A DNA stretch of 64,000 bases. Origin: Sulfurospirillum sp. UBA4058 (lineage in GTDB: Bacteria; Campylobacterota; Campylobacteria; Campylobacterales; Sulfurospirillaceae). The notes beneath the pieces are model-generated. The model did no database searches and had not been told where the DNA came from. It worked only from the letters and a program-made list of their open reading frames with translations. Position numbers and translations under genes: made by a program. Below are positions 27,570 to 37,366 of the stretch, piece by piece. The DNA is taken from assembly GCA_002382085.1 (NCBI GenBank), contig DFZK01000012.1, positions 303,494 to 367,493 on the forward strand. The letters are read 5' to 3'. Numbering within the stretch: position 1 is the first letter of the stretch; each line of letters begins with the position of its first letter.

Positions 27570-28265
27570 CTAATGCTTCACGCTAAAGCGAGAAAACAGA
27601 TCCGGTCTGAAATATTTCGTCTTTGATTCAGACATTTTATTTTTTAAGCTTGTGATTTTAGCGTGGTTTCCCTTTAAAAACTCTGAGGGCACGGATTTAT
27701 TTTCATAAATAGCCGGCTTTGAAAAACACGGAGCCTCTAAAAGAGGCTCTTCAAAGCTCTCCACGTTTAACGAATCACTGTTACCTAAAACACCTTTGAT
27801 GTTACGACTAATGGCATCGCTGAGCACAAGACTCGGAAGTTCTCCTCCGGTTAGGACATAATCCCCGATGCAAAAAAGCTCGTCGGCGAAGGTCTCTATG
27901 ACACGTTCGTCAATTCCCTCATACCGTCCGCTGACAAAAACGATATGCTCTTTTTGCGCCAAACGCTTTGCGTCGTTTTGCGTAAAAAGTTTTCCGGCGG
28001 GTGTCGGGAAAATCATATAAGCCTCGGGCGAAGACTCTTTGATCTTGCGTAATAGGTCAAAAAGCGGTTGAGGGAACAACACTAACCCCGCTCCTCCGCT
28101 GGCTTGATAATCGTCGACTTTACCGTGTTTGTTGTCGGTAAAATCGCGAGGATTGAAAAAATCGACGCTTAAGAGTCCTTTAGCAATCGCCCGTTTTAAA
28201 ATCGAATCCTCGAAATACGAGGCGATCAATCCCTCAAAAAGCGTCACATAGGAAAATCGCATCAC
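27570..28265 (-). CDS. trmD: tRNA (guanine-N1)-methyltransferase
   Basis: SPOUT methyltransferase that makes m1G37 and prevents frameshifting. The 231 residues carry the [17 protein letters not shown] segment, the trefoil-knot motifs [14 protein letters not shown] and [15 protein letters not shown], and the C-terminal [12 protein letters not shown]. It overlaps rimM by 4 bases. Confidence 0.97.
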   Translation of the reverse strand: MMRFSYVTLFEGLIASYFEDSILKRAIAKGLLSVDFFNPRDFTDNKHGKVDDYQASGGAGLVLFPQPLFDLLRKIKESSPEAYMIFPTPAGKLFTQNDAKRLAQKEHIVFVSGRYEGIDERVIETFADELFCIGDYVLTGGELPSLVLSDAISRNIKGVLGNSDSLNVESFEEPLLEAPCFSKPAIYENKSVPSEFLKGNHAKITSLKNKMSESKTKYFRPDLFSRFSVKH

Positions 28266-28801
28266 GAATTCTCCAAAATTCCTAAAGCATCTTTACTACG
28301 CACCTCTTTTGCGTCTTTATCAAACGACACAATATAGCGCTCAATATAGGGAAGGTAAAAAGATTTAACATGCCCTTTTTGAACCAACTCCGCATCGGTA
28401 CGAACCACTAAATAATCCGTCGTTACGATACGCTCGATCTCATCGACGGTACCTAAGCGTGTTCCGTCTTCGTCGATCACGCGAGCATCGATCAGTTCAA
28501 ACCAAAAAAATTCGTCCTTTTGAAGCGCGCACTCTTTACGGGAATTTTCTTTCGACGTAAACAACTGAGTATTGACAAGCTTTGCGGCAGATTCTCTATC
28601 GCAATAACCCACAAAAGAGATCAGCGAACGCGCTTGGTGATACGAAAAGACTTCAAGCGTTTCGCCCTTTTGGGTCGTAAACGTTTTACCTTTTTTAAAT
28701 TGTTCCGGAAAATCGCACTCCAAGTGAAGCTTGAGTTCTCCCTTAAGTCCCACGAGTCGCCCGAGAACGGCGACTTCGATGAGAGAAGATTGATTATTCA
28801 T
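28262..28801 (-). CDS. rimM: Ribosome maturation factor RimM
   Basis: Assists 30S head assembly through S19. The 179-residue chain begins with the [21 protein letters not shown] motif of the RimM N-terminal barrel and has the PRC-barrel part with [11 protein letters not shown] and VRTDAE...[13 protein letters not shown]. It overlaps the KH gene and trmD by a few bases. Confidence 0.95.
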   Translation of the reverse strand: MNNQSSLIEVAVLGRLVGLKGELKLHLECDFPEQFKKGKTFTTQKGETLEVFSYHQARSLISFVGYCDRESAAKLVNTQLFTSKENSRKECALQKDEFFWFELIDARVIDEDGTRLGTVDEIERIVTTDYLVVRTDAELVQKGHVKSFYLPYIERYIVSFDKDAKEVRSKDALGILENS

Positions 28802-29042
28802 CGTTGGCTTTAACGGTAACGCGATAAGACTTACCGTCTTTGGCTTTACAACCGGAGATAAGCGTTTTGAGCGAATTAATCATTTTACCGTCTTTGCCGA
28901 TCAATTTACCCGTATCGATTTTATCCGCATAAATGACCACTTCGCAAAAACTGCCGTCGACATCGCTTCGTTCGACTCTTACGCCTTTAGGATTGTCTAC
29001 CAAAAGTTTTGCAAACTCTTCGAGGAATTTATCAATCATCAT
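28794..29042 (-). CDS. KH-domain RNA-binding protein (KhpA type)
   Basis: An 82-residue protein that is essentially one KH domain; the GxxG loop is GKDG in TGKLIGKDGKMINSLKTLI. As I recall it is always found between rpsP and rimM in this phylum and elsewhere. It probably binds RNA with little sequence preference, perhaps with a KhpB-like partner that is not in the window. Its start overlaps the rpsP stop. Confidence 0.93.
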   Translation of the reverse strand: MMIDKFLEEFAKLLVDNPKGVRVERSDVDGSFCEVVIYADKIDTGKLIGKDGKMINSLKTLISGCKAKDGKSYRVTVKANDE

Positions 29043-29272
29043 TATTTACCGGTAATTTTTGCAACCCTGTCGCTAAGCTTTGCGCCGACGCTTTTCCAAT
29101 AAGCAAGTCTCTCCGCATCGAATTTAATGCTTTCGGGATTGCTAAGAGGATTGTAATAACCGATAGACTCGATCCAACCGCCGTCACGTTTTTTTCTGCT
29201 GTCCGTTACGACGATTCTGTAAAACGGAGTTTTGTTTCTACCCATTCTCGTTAATCTTACTACTGTTGCCAT
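29042..29272 (-). CDS. rpsP: 30S ribosomal protein S16
   Basis: Small-subunit assembly protein, 76 residues, with the characteristic [19 protein letters not shown] start and [15 protein letters not shown]. First gene of the rpsP-KH-rimM-trmD-rplS operon. A 35-nt inverted repeat made of two TTACATGTAA copies lies 39 bases upstream, between it and ffh. Confidence 0.98.
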   Translation of the reverse strand: MATVVRLTRMGRNKTPFYRIVVTDSRKKRDGGWIESIGYYNPLSNPESIKFDAERLAYWKSVGAKLSDRVAKITGK

Positions 29273-29310
29273 TTTATGGTCTCCTGTGTTTATGTTTCGT
29301 TTGTTACAAC

Positions 29311-29345
29311 TTATCTTTACATGTAAAGCTTACATGTAAAGATAA
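29311..29345. repeat. Inverted repeat made of two palindromes, ffh-rpsP gap
   Basis: The arm TTATCTTTACATGTAA is followed by a three-base spacer AGC and its exact reverse complement, giving a 16-bp stem. Each arm contains a complete TTACATGTAA (29317-29326 and 29330-29339). It starts 11 bases after the ffh stop on the minus strand and could terminate ffh, though it has no T-run, or separate ffh from the ribosomal operon. Confidence 0.75.
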
Positions 29346-29356
29346 ACCGTCACATC

Positions 29357-30694
29357 TTAACGAAGATGTGCGTGTTTATTTTGGGATAGCATATTTTGCA
29401 AATCTTGCATTCCCTTTTTGCCCGAAAATTTCTTTGCCATTTTCGCGGCGTTGGCAAACTGCTTTAAAAAGCGGTTCACTTCAACTTGAGAAAGTCCTGA
29501 ACCTTCGGCGATACGGCGTTTTCGACTGTTATTTAAAAGCTCCGGATCTTCGCGTTCTTTTTTGGTCATGGAGCCTATCATTGCACGAATTCGCTTCATT
29601 TCAACGGAATTTTCCATATCGACGTCTTGAAGTTTTCCGGCAACCGATGAAAGTCCCGGAATCATTCCGATCAGCGATTTCATGCTTCCGAGCTTTTTCA
29701 TCTGCTCCATCTGTTCCAAAAAGTCGTTAAAGTTAAACTCGCCTTTTTTGATCTTTTTCGTAATCGCTTTGGCTTGCTGTTCGTTAATAATCGAACCTGT
29801 CTTCTCGGCTAAAGTTTCAAGATCGCCCTCGCCCATTAAACGATTGACGATACGATCGGGAATAAAATGTTCCAAATCGGCTACTTTTTCGCCCACACCC
29901 ACAAAACGAAGCGGAACGCCGGTTTGTTCGGCAATTCCTAACGCTACGCCGCCTTTACCGTCGCCGTCGAATTTACTGAGAATGACGCCGCTTAAGGTAA
30001 TTTTTTCATGAAAACTGACCGCACTTCGAACCGCATCTTGACCCGTCATCGAATCGGCAACGTAAAAAATTTCATCCGGCGCGGTCTCTTTTTTAATCGC
30101 TTCGAGCTGATCCATTAACTCCGCATCAATCGCCAATCGACCTGCCGTATCGACCAAAACGACGTCGTATAACCCTTCGTTGGCTTTTTTGAGCGCATTT
30201 TTAGCAATCGTTACGGGATTGCCGTTTTCTTCAAAATAAAGATCGATTTCGTTGGCACTACACAACTGTTTTAACTGCTCTACGGCGGCTAAACGCTGTA
30301 AATCGCAAGCGACGACCAAGACTTTTTTCTGCTTTAACTTTAAATAGTTTGCCAATTTAACGGTCGTCGTCGTCTTACCGCAACCTTGAAGACCGACCAT
30401 CAAAACTTTAGTCGGCGGTTTTGACGCATAAACGAATCCTTGGCGACCCGAGACCGTCAAAATCTGCGTTAAATTGGTTTTGAGGGCACGTAAAAAATTA
30501 ACTTGTCCGATGCCCTTCGCTTTGGTCTCAATCTCGACTTGTCGTAGCAAATCACGAACGATTTTATGATGCACATCGGCTTTGAGTAAGGCTTTTTTTA
30601 AATTTTCAAGCGCATTTTTGAGCGACTTTTCATCGTCGCTGAAACGAATTTTATTAACGGCCGTACGAAATGAATCGGTTAAAACCTCAAACAC
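29357..30694 (-). CDS. ffh: Signal recognition particle protein
   Basis: GTPase that targets nascent membrane proteins to FtsY. The 445 residues contain the N domain, the G domain with GLQGCGKTTT, DTAGRLAID and SKFDGDGKGG motifs, and the methionine-rich M domain ending near residue 430. It begins with GTG behind AAGGA. A TACAAT on the minus strand at 30751-30746 is a likely -10. The next gene downstream is rpsP. Confidence 0.97.
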   Translation of the reverse strand: MFEVLTDSFRTAVNKIRFSDDEKSLKNALENLKKALLKADVHHKIVRDLLRQVEIETKAKGIGQVNFLRALKTNLTQILTVSGRQGFVYASKPPTKVLMVGLQGCGKTTTTVKLANYLKLKQKKVLVVACDLQRLAAVEQLKQLCSANEIDLYFEENGNPVTIAKNALKKANEGLYDVVLVDTAGRLAIDAELMDQLEAIKKETAPDEIFYVADSMTGQDAVRSAVSFHEKITLSGVILSKFDGDGKGGVALGIAEQTGVPLRFVGVGEKVADLEHFIPDRIVNRLMGEGDLETLAEKTGSIINEQQAKAITKKIKKGEFNFNDFLEQMEQMKKLGSMKSLIGMIPGLSSVAGKLQDVDMENSVEMKRIRAMIGSMTKKEREDPELLNNSRKRRIAEGSGLSQVEVNRFLKQFANAAKMAKKFSGKKGMQDLQNMLSQNKHAHLR

Positions 30695-30797
30695 GCATTA
30701 TCCTTCTTATGCTATTCAAACATCTTCATTTGAAAAAGAGTTTGTATTGTATCGAACCAATACTTTAAACTAAATTAAACCTTAATTTTTGCGTATA

Positions 30798-30837
30798 TTA
30801 AAAAGAGCCGTATTGTTTATAAATAACGATTTTACGG
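30798..30837 (-). terminator. Likely terminator after the RluA-family gene
   Basis: CCGTA and TACGG form the base of an AT-rich hairpin with an inner GTT/AAC, followed on the minus strand by CTCTTTTTAAT. It lies 26 bases after the stop of the last gene of the cheZ-waaA run and before the ffh promoter. The stem is weak, so confidence is moderate. Confidence 0.5.
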
Positions 30838-30862
30838 TATTTTTGATCGTCTAACTCTTGGA

Positions 30863-31597
30863 TTAGACTGCTGCGAATTTAATGAAATCTTCAGGTTCTT
30901 TGCTCTCAAATTGATACCCTAAAAGTGCAATTTTTGAGGCATGGAGCATTAAGCGTTTGTACGGTCGTCCGCCGTATTCGGTATCTCCCAAAATGGAAGC
31001 ACCGATGCTTTTTAAATGCACGCGAATTTGATGCGTTCGTCCCGTTTCAATCTTCACGCGAATCTTAGAGCGTTTTCCTTCGATCATTAAAGGCTCGATA
31101 CGACTGATCGCTTCTTTGCCGTCATCGCTAATTTTGCTGTAAGCGGTATTGCCTTTTTTAATCGTTAAAATCGGAGCGTTAATCTCCATAGCTTCGACGA
31201 CTTTACCTTCAACGATCGCGATATACTCTTTTTGAACATCACGTTTTTTAAATGCACTGACCGCTTTTTTACGAAAATCGTCATCTTTCGTCAAGAGTAA
31301 AACGCCGCTCGTCTCGCGATCCAAACGATGCAATAACGGTAATTTTTTCGCTTCGGCAACCTCTTCGGAAGTCATAAATGCCGGCTTATCGACCGCCATA
31401 AGAAATGCGTCTTCAAATAAAACGCGAATCGGCGCGATTTTTTCGACTTTAAACTTCGTCGAACCGTCTAATTCTCCGCGTGCAACGCTCACTTTTTTTC
31501 CTGCCGCGTAAACGACGCCTCGATCGATCAACTCTTTTGCGGCACGATTGGAAATTTTTTCTTGAAGGGCTAAAAGTTTATAGGCTTTATCTATCAT
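30863..31597 (-). CDS. RluA-family RNA pseudouridine synthase
   Basis: A 244-residue pseudouridine synthase. An S4-like N-terminus (SNRAAKELIDRGVVYAAGKKV) precedes the catalytic domain with LLHRLDRETSGVLLLTK, whose Asp is the nucleophile, then KEYIAIVEG and the RTHQIRVHLKSIGASILGDTEYGG motif. Whether the target is 23S rRNA or tRNA is not visible. Last gene of the long minus-strand operon; it overlaps waaA by 11 bases. Confidence 0.9.
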   Translation of the reverse strand: MIDKAYKLLALQEKISNRAAKELIDRGVVYAAGKKVSVARGELDGSTKFKVEKIAPIRVLFEDAFLMAVDKPAFMTSEEVAEAKKLPLLHRLDRETSGVLLLTKDDDFRKKAVSAFKKRDVQKEYIAIVEGKVVEAMEINAPILTIKKGNTAYSKISDDGKEAISRIEPLMIEGKRSKIRVKIETGRTHQIRVHLKSIGASILGDTEYGGRPYKRLMLHASKIALLGYQFESKEPEDFIKFAAV

Positions 31598-32750
31598 GGT
31601 CTGTTCCTCTGATTTTTTCCAAAAGCGGTTCTATCGCGTCTTTGGGAGTAATAGACGACGGACGGACTTCGTCAATGTGTTCAAAAACATCGTAAAGTGC
31701 GTCGATCGCAACGATTTTGGCATTTTCTACCGCTTCAAAGAGCACTTTTTGATTGAAGATCGATGCTCCGCTAATCAATTTAACGCCGAAAAATGCAGGC
31801 TCTAACGGATTGTGTCCGCCGACGCCTTCCACAAAAGAACCGCCCAAAATAACCACGTCGGCAACGGCGTAAAGATCGATCAACCGTCCCATCTGATCGC
31901 ATAAAATCAGATCGGCATCTAAGTTTTCGTTTCGCGAAAGGCAGTCGAATGAGCGTCGATGTTCTGTCGCATACGATGCCAACCAACGCTCAATTTTTTC
32001 AAAACGTTCCGGATGTCTGGGTACAACGACGACCGTATCGTTTTCTTTGATCGCAATATGCTCTAAAATCAACGCCTCTTCTTTTTCATGCGTACTTGCG
32101 ACCACGATCAATCGCTTGCCTTTTGGCTTATCGTAAGCTTTCGTAATGCTATAGCGTTGGTACTGTTTGATATTGCCGACGACGCTGATACGTTTAGCGC
32201 CTAAAAAAGCCAAACGCTCTTTATCCTCTTCGCTTTGTGCCAATACCGCGTCGACGTAGCGAAAAATCCAACGGTAAAACCATGCAAATTTTGCATACGA
32301 AGCATAAGAATGATCCGAAATTCTTGCATTGAGCAACACCGTTCGTATTCCTTTGGCTTTTGCGCTGATAAATAAAAGCGGCCAAAGTTCGGCTTCCATC
32401 ACGACTAAAACGTCTTGAGATCGTATCCAAAACGGTAAAAAAATTTCAAACGGCAAATAACGCACCGCCGTATGAAGCGAAGAAGCTTCGCAAAAACCGG
32501 TCTGCGTCATCACGCTAATGCGAACGTCGCTTGGCGCAAAAGTCTCCACCAAAGGTTTTAAAGATCGCACCTCGCCTAAAGAACACGCGTGAAACCACAT
32601 ACGGGCATTCGGTTCGAAAGGGGCGTTATTTTTCAGAAAAAAGCGTGCGGGAATCGAAAAAGTATATTTGGATTTAAAGCAAAGGTAAACTAAAAAAGGC
32701 AGTGCCGCTACGTAGAGCAACACCGCCGCACCGTAATAGACAAAGCGCAA
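31587..32750 (-). CDS. waaA: 3-deoxy-D-manno-octulosonic acid transferase
   Basis: Transfers Kdo to lipid A precursors at the inner membrane. The 387-residue GT-B enzyme has an N-terminal membrane anchor (about residues 5-25), the ACSLGEVRSLKPL motif with its catalytic Glu, VMEAELWP, and the donor-site VVIPRHPER-like and GGSFVEGVGGHNPLEPA motifs. It follows the zinc-ribbon gene by 3 bases. Confidence 0.95.
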   Translation of the reverse strand: MRFVYYGAAVLLYVAALPFLVYLCFKSKYTFSIPARFFLKNNAPFEPNARMWFHACSLGEVRSLKPLVETFAPSDVRISVMTQTGFCEASSLHTAVRYLPFEIFLPFWIRSQDVLVVMEAELWPLLFISAKAKGIRTVLLNARISDHSYASYAKFAWFYRWIFRYVDAVLAQSEEDKERLAFLGAKRISVVGNIKQYQRYSITKAYDKPKGKRLIVVASTHEKEEALILEHIAIKENDTVVVVPRHPERFEKIERWLASYATEHRRSFDCLSRNENLDADLILCDQMGRLIDLYAVADVVILGGSFVEGVGGHNPLEPAFFGVKLISGASIFNQKVLFEAVENAKIVAIDALYDVFEHIDEVRPSSITPKDAIEPLLEKIRGTDHDR

Positions 32751-32753
32751 TGC

Positions 32754-33473
32754 TTACGCCTTCTCTTCCTCGATCTCTTTGTACAAAATACGACCGCAAT
32801 GAGGACATGTCACGATGTCGTCTTGTTTTAAAACGCTGGCATACGTTTTATCGTTAATACGCATAAAACAACCGTAGCATGCTTGTTTTTTAACCGGAAC
32901 GACCGTAGAATTGCCCGCCCATTTACGAATTTTTTGGTAAAACGTCAAAATTTTATGGCTCATATCGGAAACCAACTCGTCTTTGGCTTTGTAAACGTTT
33001 TTACGCTCTTCTTCAATCGTTTGAATTTGCGAATCGATCGTCTCTTTTATCTTTTCGGCTTCTTCTGCGGCTTGCGCGATTTTCTCTTGAAGGGCACTGA
33101 TGCTGTTTTGTTTTAGATCGATAATTTTTTCCAAACGAGCGATCTCTTCGTTGGCAAAATCGCATTGTTCTTTGGCGATCTCTTCTTCAAGTTGTAAGGC
33201 TTTAATCTCTTTTGCCGTTTTGACCAGCGCACTTTTTTTCGTAAAATCTTTTAACTTAGCGGAAAGTTCTGCCAAATGTGCTTCGTTTTTTGCTTTTTTA
33301 AGTTTAGCGTCGGCGATGTCGGCTTGAAAAACCTCGGTTTGTGATTTTAGCTCTTTTTCTTTATCTAAAGAGAGTTTTAACGTCTTCTCCACTTTAGCGA
33401 TGCGCGGCGCAAAATCGTCAATCTCTTTGTCTAAATTGGAAAGCTCAATTAACTGCTCTAAGTACTTATTCAT
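32754..33473 (-). CDS. Coiled-coil zinc-ribbon protein (C4 type)
   Basis: A 239-residue protein made of a long antiparallel coiled coil (roughly residues 5-170, rich in Lys, Glu, Leu and Ala) and a C-terminal C4 zinc ribbon, CYGC...CPHCG. This is the family once called DUF164 (zf-RING_7), proposed to act with RNA or nucleic acids but without a settled role. As I recall its position before waaA is conserved in Campylobacterota. Confidence 0.85.
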   Translation of the reverse strand: MNKYLEQLIELSNLDKEIDDFAPRIAKVEKTLKLSLDKEKELKSQTEVFQADIADAKLKKAKNEAHLAELSAKLKDFTKKSALVKTAKEIKALQLEEEIAKEQCDFANEEIARLEKIIDLKQNSISALQEKIAQAAEEAEKIKETIDSQIQTIEEERKNVYKAKDELVSDMSHKILTFYQKIRKWAGNSTVVPVKKQACYGCFMRINDKTYASVLKQDDIVTCPHCGRILYKEIEEEKA

Positions 33474-33487
33474 ATGCTCTGTGTCCT

Positions 33488-34207
33488 CTATATGTGTTGG
33501 AAGGGGTTTTTAGAATTTGATATTATAGCTTTTAATGGCAAATTTTTCAAATGCTCGCTTAAACACGCCCCAAAATACGCTTCACTCTCGAAGTGTCCGA
33601 TGTCGATTAAACTGAGTCCGTTTTCTTTCGCTTCTAAGGCTTGATGGTATTTTAAATCACCCGTTAAAAAACAATCGGCCTCGATTGAGCGGATTAAATC
33701 TCCGCCGGCACCCGTCGTTAGAGCACAACGCTTGATATGTTTGCACGTCTGAACGACGCGTAAATGTTTCATTCCTAAAACCTTTTTAATCTTACATGTC
33801 AAGGCTTCAAAACTTTCATCAACGTCGCAATATGCGACGAAATCTTTCGTCGACGCGATCTCAAAACCCAATTTTCCGGCGACGTATGCATTGAGATGCG
33901 AAAGATCGAAATGGGTATGCATCGCAATCAAAGAAATATTTTTCTGTACGATTTTTTGAATCAGATTTGACGGATAACGCGCAAAATCGAGCTGTTTCAA
34001 ACCGCCAAAAATCAACGGATGATGCGTAATGATTAACGAGTGTCCTTCCGTCGCTTCGACCAAAGCGCGATCGACGTCGAGGCTTAAGTAAATACGCTCG
34101 ATCGGATCGGATCGCGTTCCGATCAGTAAACCGCTATTGTCCCAAGAAGCTTGCGTCGCAAAGGGACTTAAGGCGTCTAGATAGTCGTAAATCTCGCCTA
34201 AGCGCAT
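33488..34207 (-). CDS. Nif3-like dinuclear metal centre protein
   Basis: A 239-residue member of the Nif3/YbgI family (GTP cyclohydrolase I type 2-like). I start it at the ATG at 34207 ([11 protein letters not shown]), which overlaps the glyQ stop as TAATG; the longer frame has no family residues. Metal-ligand motifs are SWDNSGLLIG, ITHHPLIFGGLK, AMHTHFD and the C-terminal IGHFESE. The cellular reaction is not established. A TTACATGTCA variant encodes LTCK. Confidence 0.9.
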   Translation of the reverse strand: MRLGEIYDYLDALSPFATQASWDNSGLLIGTRSDPIERIYLSLDVDRALVEATEGHSLIITHHPLIFGGLKQLDFARYPSNLIQKIVQKNISLIAMHTHFDLSHLNAYVAGKLGFEIASTKDFVAYCDVDESFEALTCKIKKVLGMKHLRVVQTCKHIKRCALTTGAGGDLIRSIEADCFLTGDLKYHQALEAKENGLSLIDIGHFESEAYFGACLSEHLKNLPLKAIISNSKNPFQHI

Positions 34208-35064
34208 TATCCGACTACTTCTTTGTATTTGAGAGCACACCCTTTGGCAAGCTCGCGAATTTTTAAAATGTAATTTTGGCGTTGCGTGACCGAAATCGCT
34301 TTTCTGGCATCTAAAACGTTAAACGTATGCGATGCCGCCAAACAATAATCGTAAGCGGGCAACGGCAAATTTTCGTCCAAACAGCGTTTGCACTCTTTTT
34401 GAGCGTTTTCAAAATGTTCAAACAACATCGCTACGTCGGCAACTTCAAAATTATAACGGCTAAACTCGTACTCGCTTTGTTTATGCACGTCACCGTACGT
34501 CGTTACGCCGAAAGCATTTTCGTTCCACACGAGATCGAAAACGGACTCTTTTTCTTGAAGGTACATCGCCAAACGCTCGACGCCGTACGTAATTTCAACC
34601 GACACGGGATTGCATGCGATACCGCCGACTTGTTGAAAGTACGTAAATTGCGTCACTTCCATTCCGTCCAACCACACTTCCCAGCCTAAGCCCCATGCGC
34701 CGAGTGTGGGTGATTCCCAGTTGTCTTCGACGAAACGAATATCGTGTTTTTTAATATCGAGACCTAACATTTCAAGGCTTTTAAGGTAAAGCTCTTGAAT
34801 ATTGTCGGGGCTCGGTTTAATCAGCACTTGAAACTGGTAATAGCTTCCCAAGCGATTGGGATTTTCACCGTATCGTCCGTCGGTAGGTCTGCGGCTCGGA
34901 GCGACGTACGCCGTTGCCCACGGTTTGGAACTGAGACTTCGTAAAAACGTCGCGTTGTGAAACGTTCCCGCACCGGCGGGCATATCGTAGGGTTGCACGA
35001 TCGTACATCCCTCTTGCTGCCAATAGGTCTGGAGATTTAAAAGCATTTGACTAAAAGTAAGCAC
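34207..35064 (-). CDS. glyQ: Glycyl-tRNA synthetase alpha subunit
   Basis: Catalytic subunit of the tetrameric alpha2beta2 glycyl-tRNA synthetase. The 285 residues begin [18 protein letters not shown] and contain [30 protein letters not shown] and the class II motifs, all typical. The beta subunit glyS is not adjacent, as I recall is usual in Campylobacter. A TTACATGTAA copy lies between it and the preceding gene (35084-35093). Confidence 0.97.
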   Translation of the reverse strand: MLTFSQMLLNLQTYWQQEGCTIVQPYDMPAGAGTFHNATFLRSLSSKPWATAYVAPSRRPTDGRYGENPNRLGSYYQFQVLIKPSPDNIQELYLKSLEMLGLDIKKHDIRFVEDNWESPTLGAWGLGWEVWLDGMEVTQFTYFQQVGGIACNPVSVEITYGVERLAMYLQEKESVFDLVWNENAFGVTTYGDVHKQSEYEFSRYNFEVADVAMLFEHFENAQKECKRCLDENLPLPAYDYCLAASHTFNVLDARKAISVTQRQNYILKIRELAKGCALKYKEVVG

Positions 35065-35096
35065 GCATAGATCCTTTTTTTTCTTACATGTAAAGA

Positions 35097-35588
35097 TTAT
35101 TTCGTAGGCGGGGTATAACCCTCCACCGCTTTATTCCACATCATTTTATATTTTCGTTTGGTAAAATCGAGTTCGTCTTTTAAAAATTCGATCTGCTTGG
35201 TTAGCGTCTCAACGGTTTTGCGATCTTCGTCGTACAGTTCTTGCATCGAGAAGAGTGCCTCTTTCAAAAAACGGTTTTCGCTTTTGAGTGCGTCTAACGT
35301 CTCTTCTTTAGCGTCCAAAACCTTTTCGTGCAAACTTAAAATGGCCCCGACGGTTTTTTCGACGAACTCCGAACTCATCGTCAGGTTTCCGGTATTCGTA
35401 AAACCGTCTTCAACGACGACGCCTTGCGTTGCCGGAATCAACGCTTGCGCACTTCGACTGATTTCGACGAAACACTGTCCCTCTTCTTCTTTGGACGCAA
35501 GCTTTCCTTCGTCTATCAATAAACGAACAGCGGGTATGTCTAAGTTGACCAAACGGCTAAACGCCTCAATTTCTAACCAACTGTTCAC
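35097..35588 (-). CDS. DUF3972-type coiled-coil protein of Campylobacterota
   Basis: A 163-residue protein with a short helix-turn-helix-like N-terminus (residues 1-45), a middle stretch of low conservation and a long C-terminal coiled coil (about 80-150) with [23 protein letters not shown] and the ending [12 protein letters not shown] recall the same pattern in a conserved hypothetical located between purE and glyQ in C. jejuni. Function unknown; the N-terminal fold suggests binding to DNA or a partner, with dimerisation through the coil. Confidence 0.7.
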   Translation of the reverse strand: MNSWLEIEAFSRLVNLDIPAVRLLIDEGKLASKEEEGQCFVEISRSAQALIPATQGVVVEDGFTNTGNLTMSSEFVEKTVGAILSLHEKVLDAKEETLDALKSENRFLKEALFSMQELYDEDRKTVETLTKQIEFLKDELDFTKRKYKMMWNKAVEGYTPPTK

Positions 35589-35599
35589 GATGCGTCTCC

Positions 35600-36097
35600 T
35601 TACGATAAAATAACTTCAATCCCTGAAGAGTCGGTTTCGACTTTTTTTGCCTTTAGAATGCGATCTTCTTTCAATTTGGCCGCCAACTCTTCATCGTCGA
35701 TCGCTAAAATTTGCATCGCCAAATAGGCACTGTTCATAGCACCCGCCGAACCGATCGCCACCGTACCTACGGGCATACCTCCGGGCATTTGAACGGTGCT
35801 TAAAAGTGCATCCATACCTTCCATGACGCCGCCTTTCATCGGAACGCCGATCACGGGTTTCGTCGTTAATGAAGCGACGACTCCCGCTAAATGTGCCGCC
35901 ATGCCTGCCGCGCAAATAAACACTTTTGCGCCCTTAGCTTCCGCATTTTTAACGTACGCATGGGTACGGTCCGGACTTCGGTGTGCCGAAGAAACGATGA
36001 TTTCGTACATGACGCCGAATTTTTCCAAAGTTTTTGCACACTCTTCCATCACGCCATAATCGCTTTTACTTCCCATTAATATAGAAACGAATCTCAC
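35600..36097 (-). CDS. purE: N5-carboxyaminoimidazole ribonucleotide mutase
   Basis: Purine biosynthesis enzyme, 165 residues. Motifs are ILMGSKSDYGVMEECAKTL, SAHRSPDRT with the catalytic His, GAAGMAAHLAGVVA-like (here CAAGMAAHLAGVVAS) and PGGMPVGTVAIG. purK is not adjacent. It starts 9 bases after the U32 gene and is followed by the DUF3972 gene. Confidence 0.97.
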   Translation of the reverse strand: MRFVSILMGSKSDYGVMEECAKTLEKFGVMYEIIVSSAHRSPDRTHAYVKNAEAKGAKVFICAAGMAAHLAGVVASLTTKPVIGVPMKGGVMEGMDALLSTVQMPGGMPVGTVAIGSAGAMNSAYLAMQILAIDDEELAAKLKEDRILKAKKVETDSSGIEVILS

Positions 36098-36106
36098 ATG
36101 TTATCC

Positions 36107-37366
36107 TTATTTTTGTATTCTAAAAAACGTAAATCCCGCTAAAGGAGCCGGTAAAACGATCGCATTAACGTTACCGCTATGAATCTCCTCAAACTGTTTG
36201 CCTGAAGGCGTTTGAAGCTTTTTAAAGCGTATCTTCCACAAACCGTTTTCGTGAAAAATCGTTCCGACGTCATTGTCGATCGCTTCGACGTGCGCCGATA
36301 AAGGCGTGATGATTTCATAAGCTACATGTAACGCCAAAACATCTTTGCACAAGCACGTTTGTCCCGATTCGTCGACTTGTGCCGCCACTTGATGCGTCCC
36401 TTCGCTAATCGAATGTGCCAAATTTTGCGTATCGTTTTTTTCGTAAGGGCGGTTGACCAAATAGCCGTCGCTAAAACCTCTGTTTTTTGTCGTGGCAAGC
36501 TCTTGGGCGTATTTTTCCGCATCAAAAACGCCTCGTGCATAATCGTCGATCGCTTGACGATACGTCTTGGTCGTAATGCCTACGTAATAAGCACTCTTCG
36601 TGCGTCCTTCTATTTTCAGCGAATCAATCACTCCCGAATCTAGAATCTCTTTGACGTGTGCGCTTAAATTGAGGTCTTTCGCATTCATAATGTGCGTTCC
36701 CTCTTCGTTCTCTTCAAGTCGAAAAAGGGTTCCGCTCTCTTCGTTGTGCGCATAAAGCGTGTACGGAAAACGACAGTCATTCGCACAACTTCCGCGGTTG
36801 GAAACGCGACCGCTTTGAACCGAGCTAATCAAACAACGCCCGCTATACGCAAAACACATAGAGCCGTGTACGAAAACTTCCAGTTCGATATGCGGCAAAC
36901 GTTTTTTGATCTGCTCTAAATCTTTGAGACTCACTTCACGCGCGGCGATAATACGCTTCACGCCCATATCCGCATACACTTCCGCATCCAAATAACTTAA
37001 AACGTTAGCTTGCGTCGAAAGATGTACGGGAATATGCGGAGCAATCTTTTGCGCAAGCTTAATGACGCCCGGAGCTGCGACGATAAAGGCATCGGGATTC
37101 ATCGCACCGACGCGTTCGATATGTTTTTCCAAAAGAGGAATCTGCGCATTAAACGGAAACCCGTTAATCGTTGCATGCAAATGTTTTTTCCGTGCATGCG
37201 TATACGCGATTGCCTCTTCGAAACTCTCGTACGTAAACTCTTTACCCGATCTGATACGCAAAGAGAAGTGACTCACTCCGGCGTAAACGGCATCCGCGCC
37301 GTAAGAAAGCGCGATTTTTAACTTTTCAAAATTTCCGGCAGGAGAAAGCAGTTCGACGTTTGACAC
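36107..37366 (-). CDS. Peptidase U32-family protein
   Basis: A 419-residue member of the U32 group, which includes the tRNA hydroxylation factor TrhP and the ubiquinone proteins UbiU/V. Family motifs are ELLSPAGNFEKLKIALSYGADAVY, the VFVHGSMCFAYSGRCLIS block and cysteines (C, C, C) of the iron-sulfur type in SCANDCRFPY. Later members of the group use prephenate to hydroxylate U34 in tRNA; I favour that role over a protease, but it is inference. Upstream is cheZ with an immediate junction, downstream purE. Confidence 0.85.
   Translation of the reverse strand: MSNVELLSPAGNFEKLKIALSYGADAVYAGVSHFSLRIRSGKEFTYESFEEAIAYTHARKKHLHATINGFPFNAQIPLLEKHIERVGAMNPDAFIVAAPGVIKLAQKIAPHIPVHLSTQANVLSYLDAEVYADMGVKRIIAAREVSLKDLEQIKKRLPHIELEVFVHGSMCFAYSGRCLISSVQSGRVSNRGSCANDCRFPYTLYAHNEESGTLFRLEENEEGTHIMNAKDLNLSAHVKEILDSGVIDSLKIEGRTKSAYYVGITTKTYRQAIDDYARGVFDAEKYAQELATTKNRGFSDGYLVNRPYEKNDTQNLAHSISEGTHQVAAQVDESGQTCLCKDVLALHVAYEIITPLSAHVEAIDNDVGTIFHENGLWKIRFKKLQTPSGKQFEEIHSGNVNAIVLPAPLAGFTFFRIQK

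Noticed and set aside
29311..29345. CRISPR-like or tandem repeat
   Set aside because: Only two copies, inverted, with a three-base spacer.
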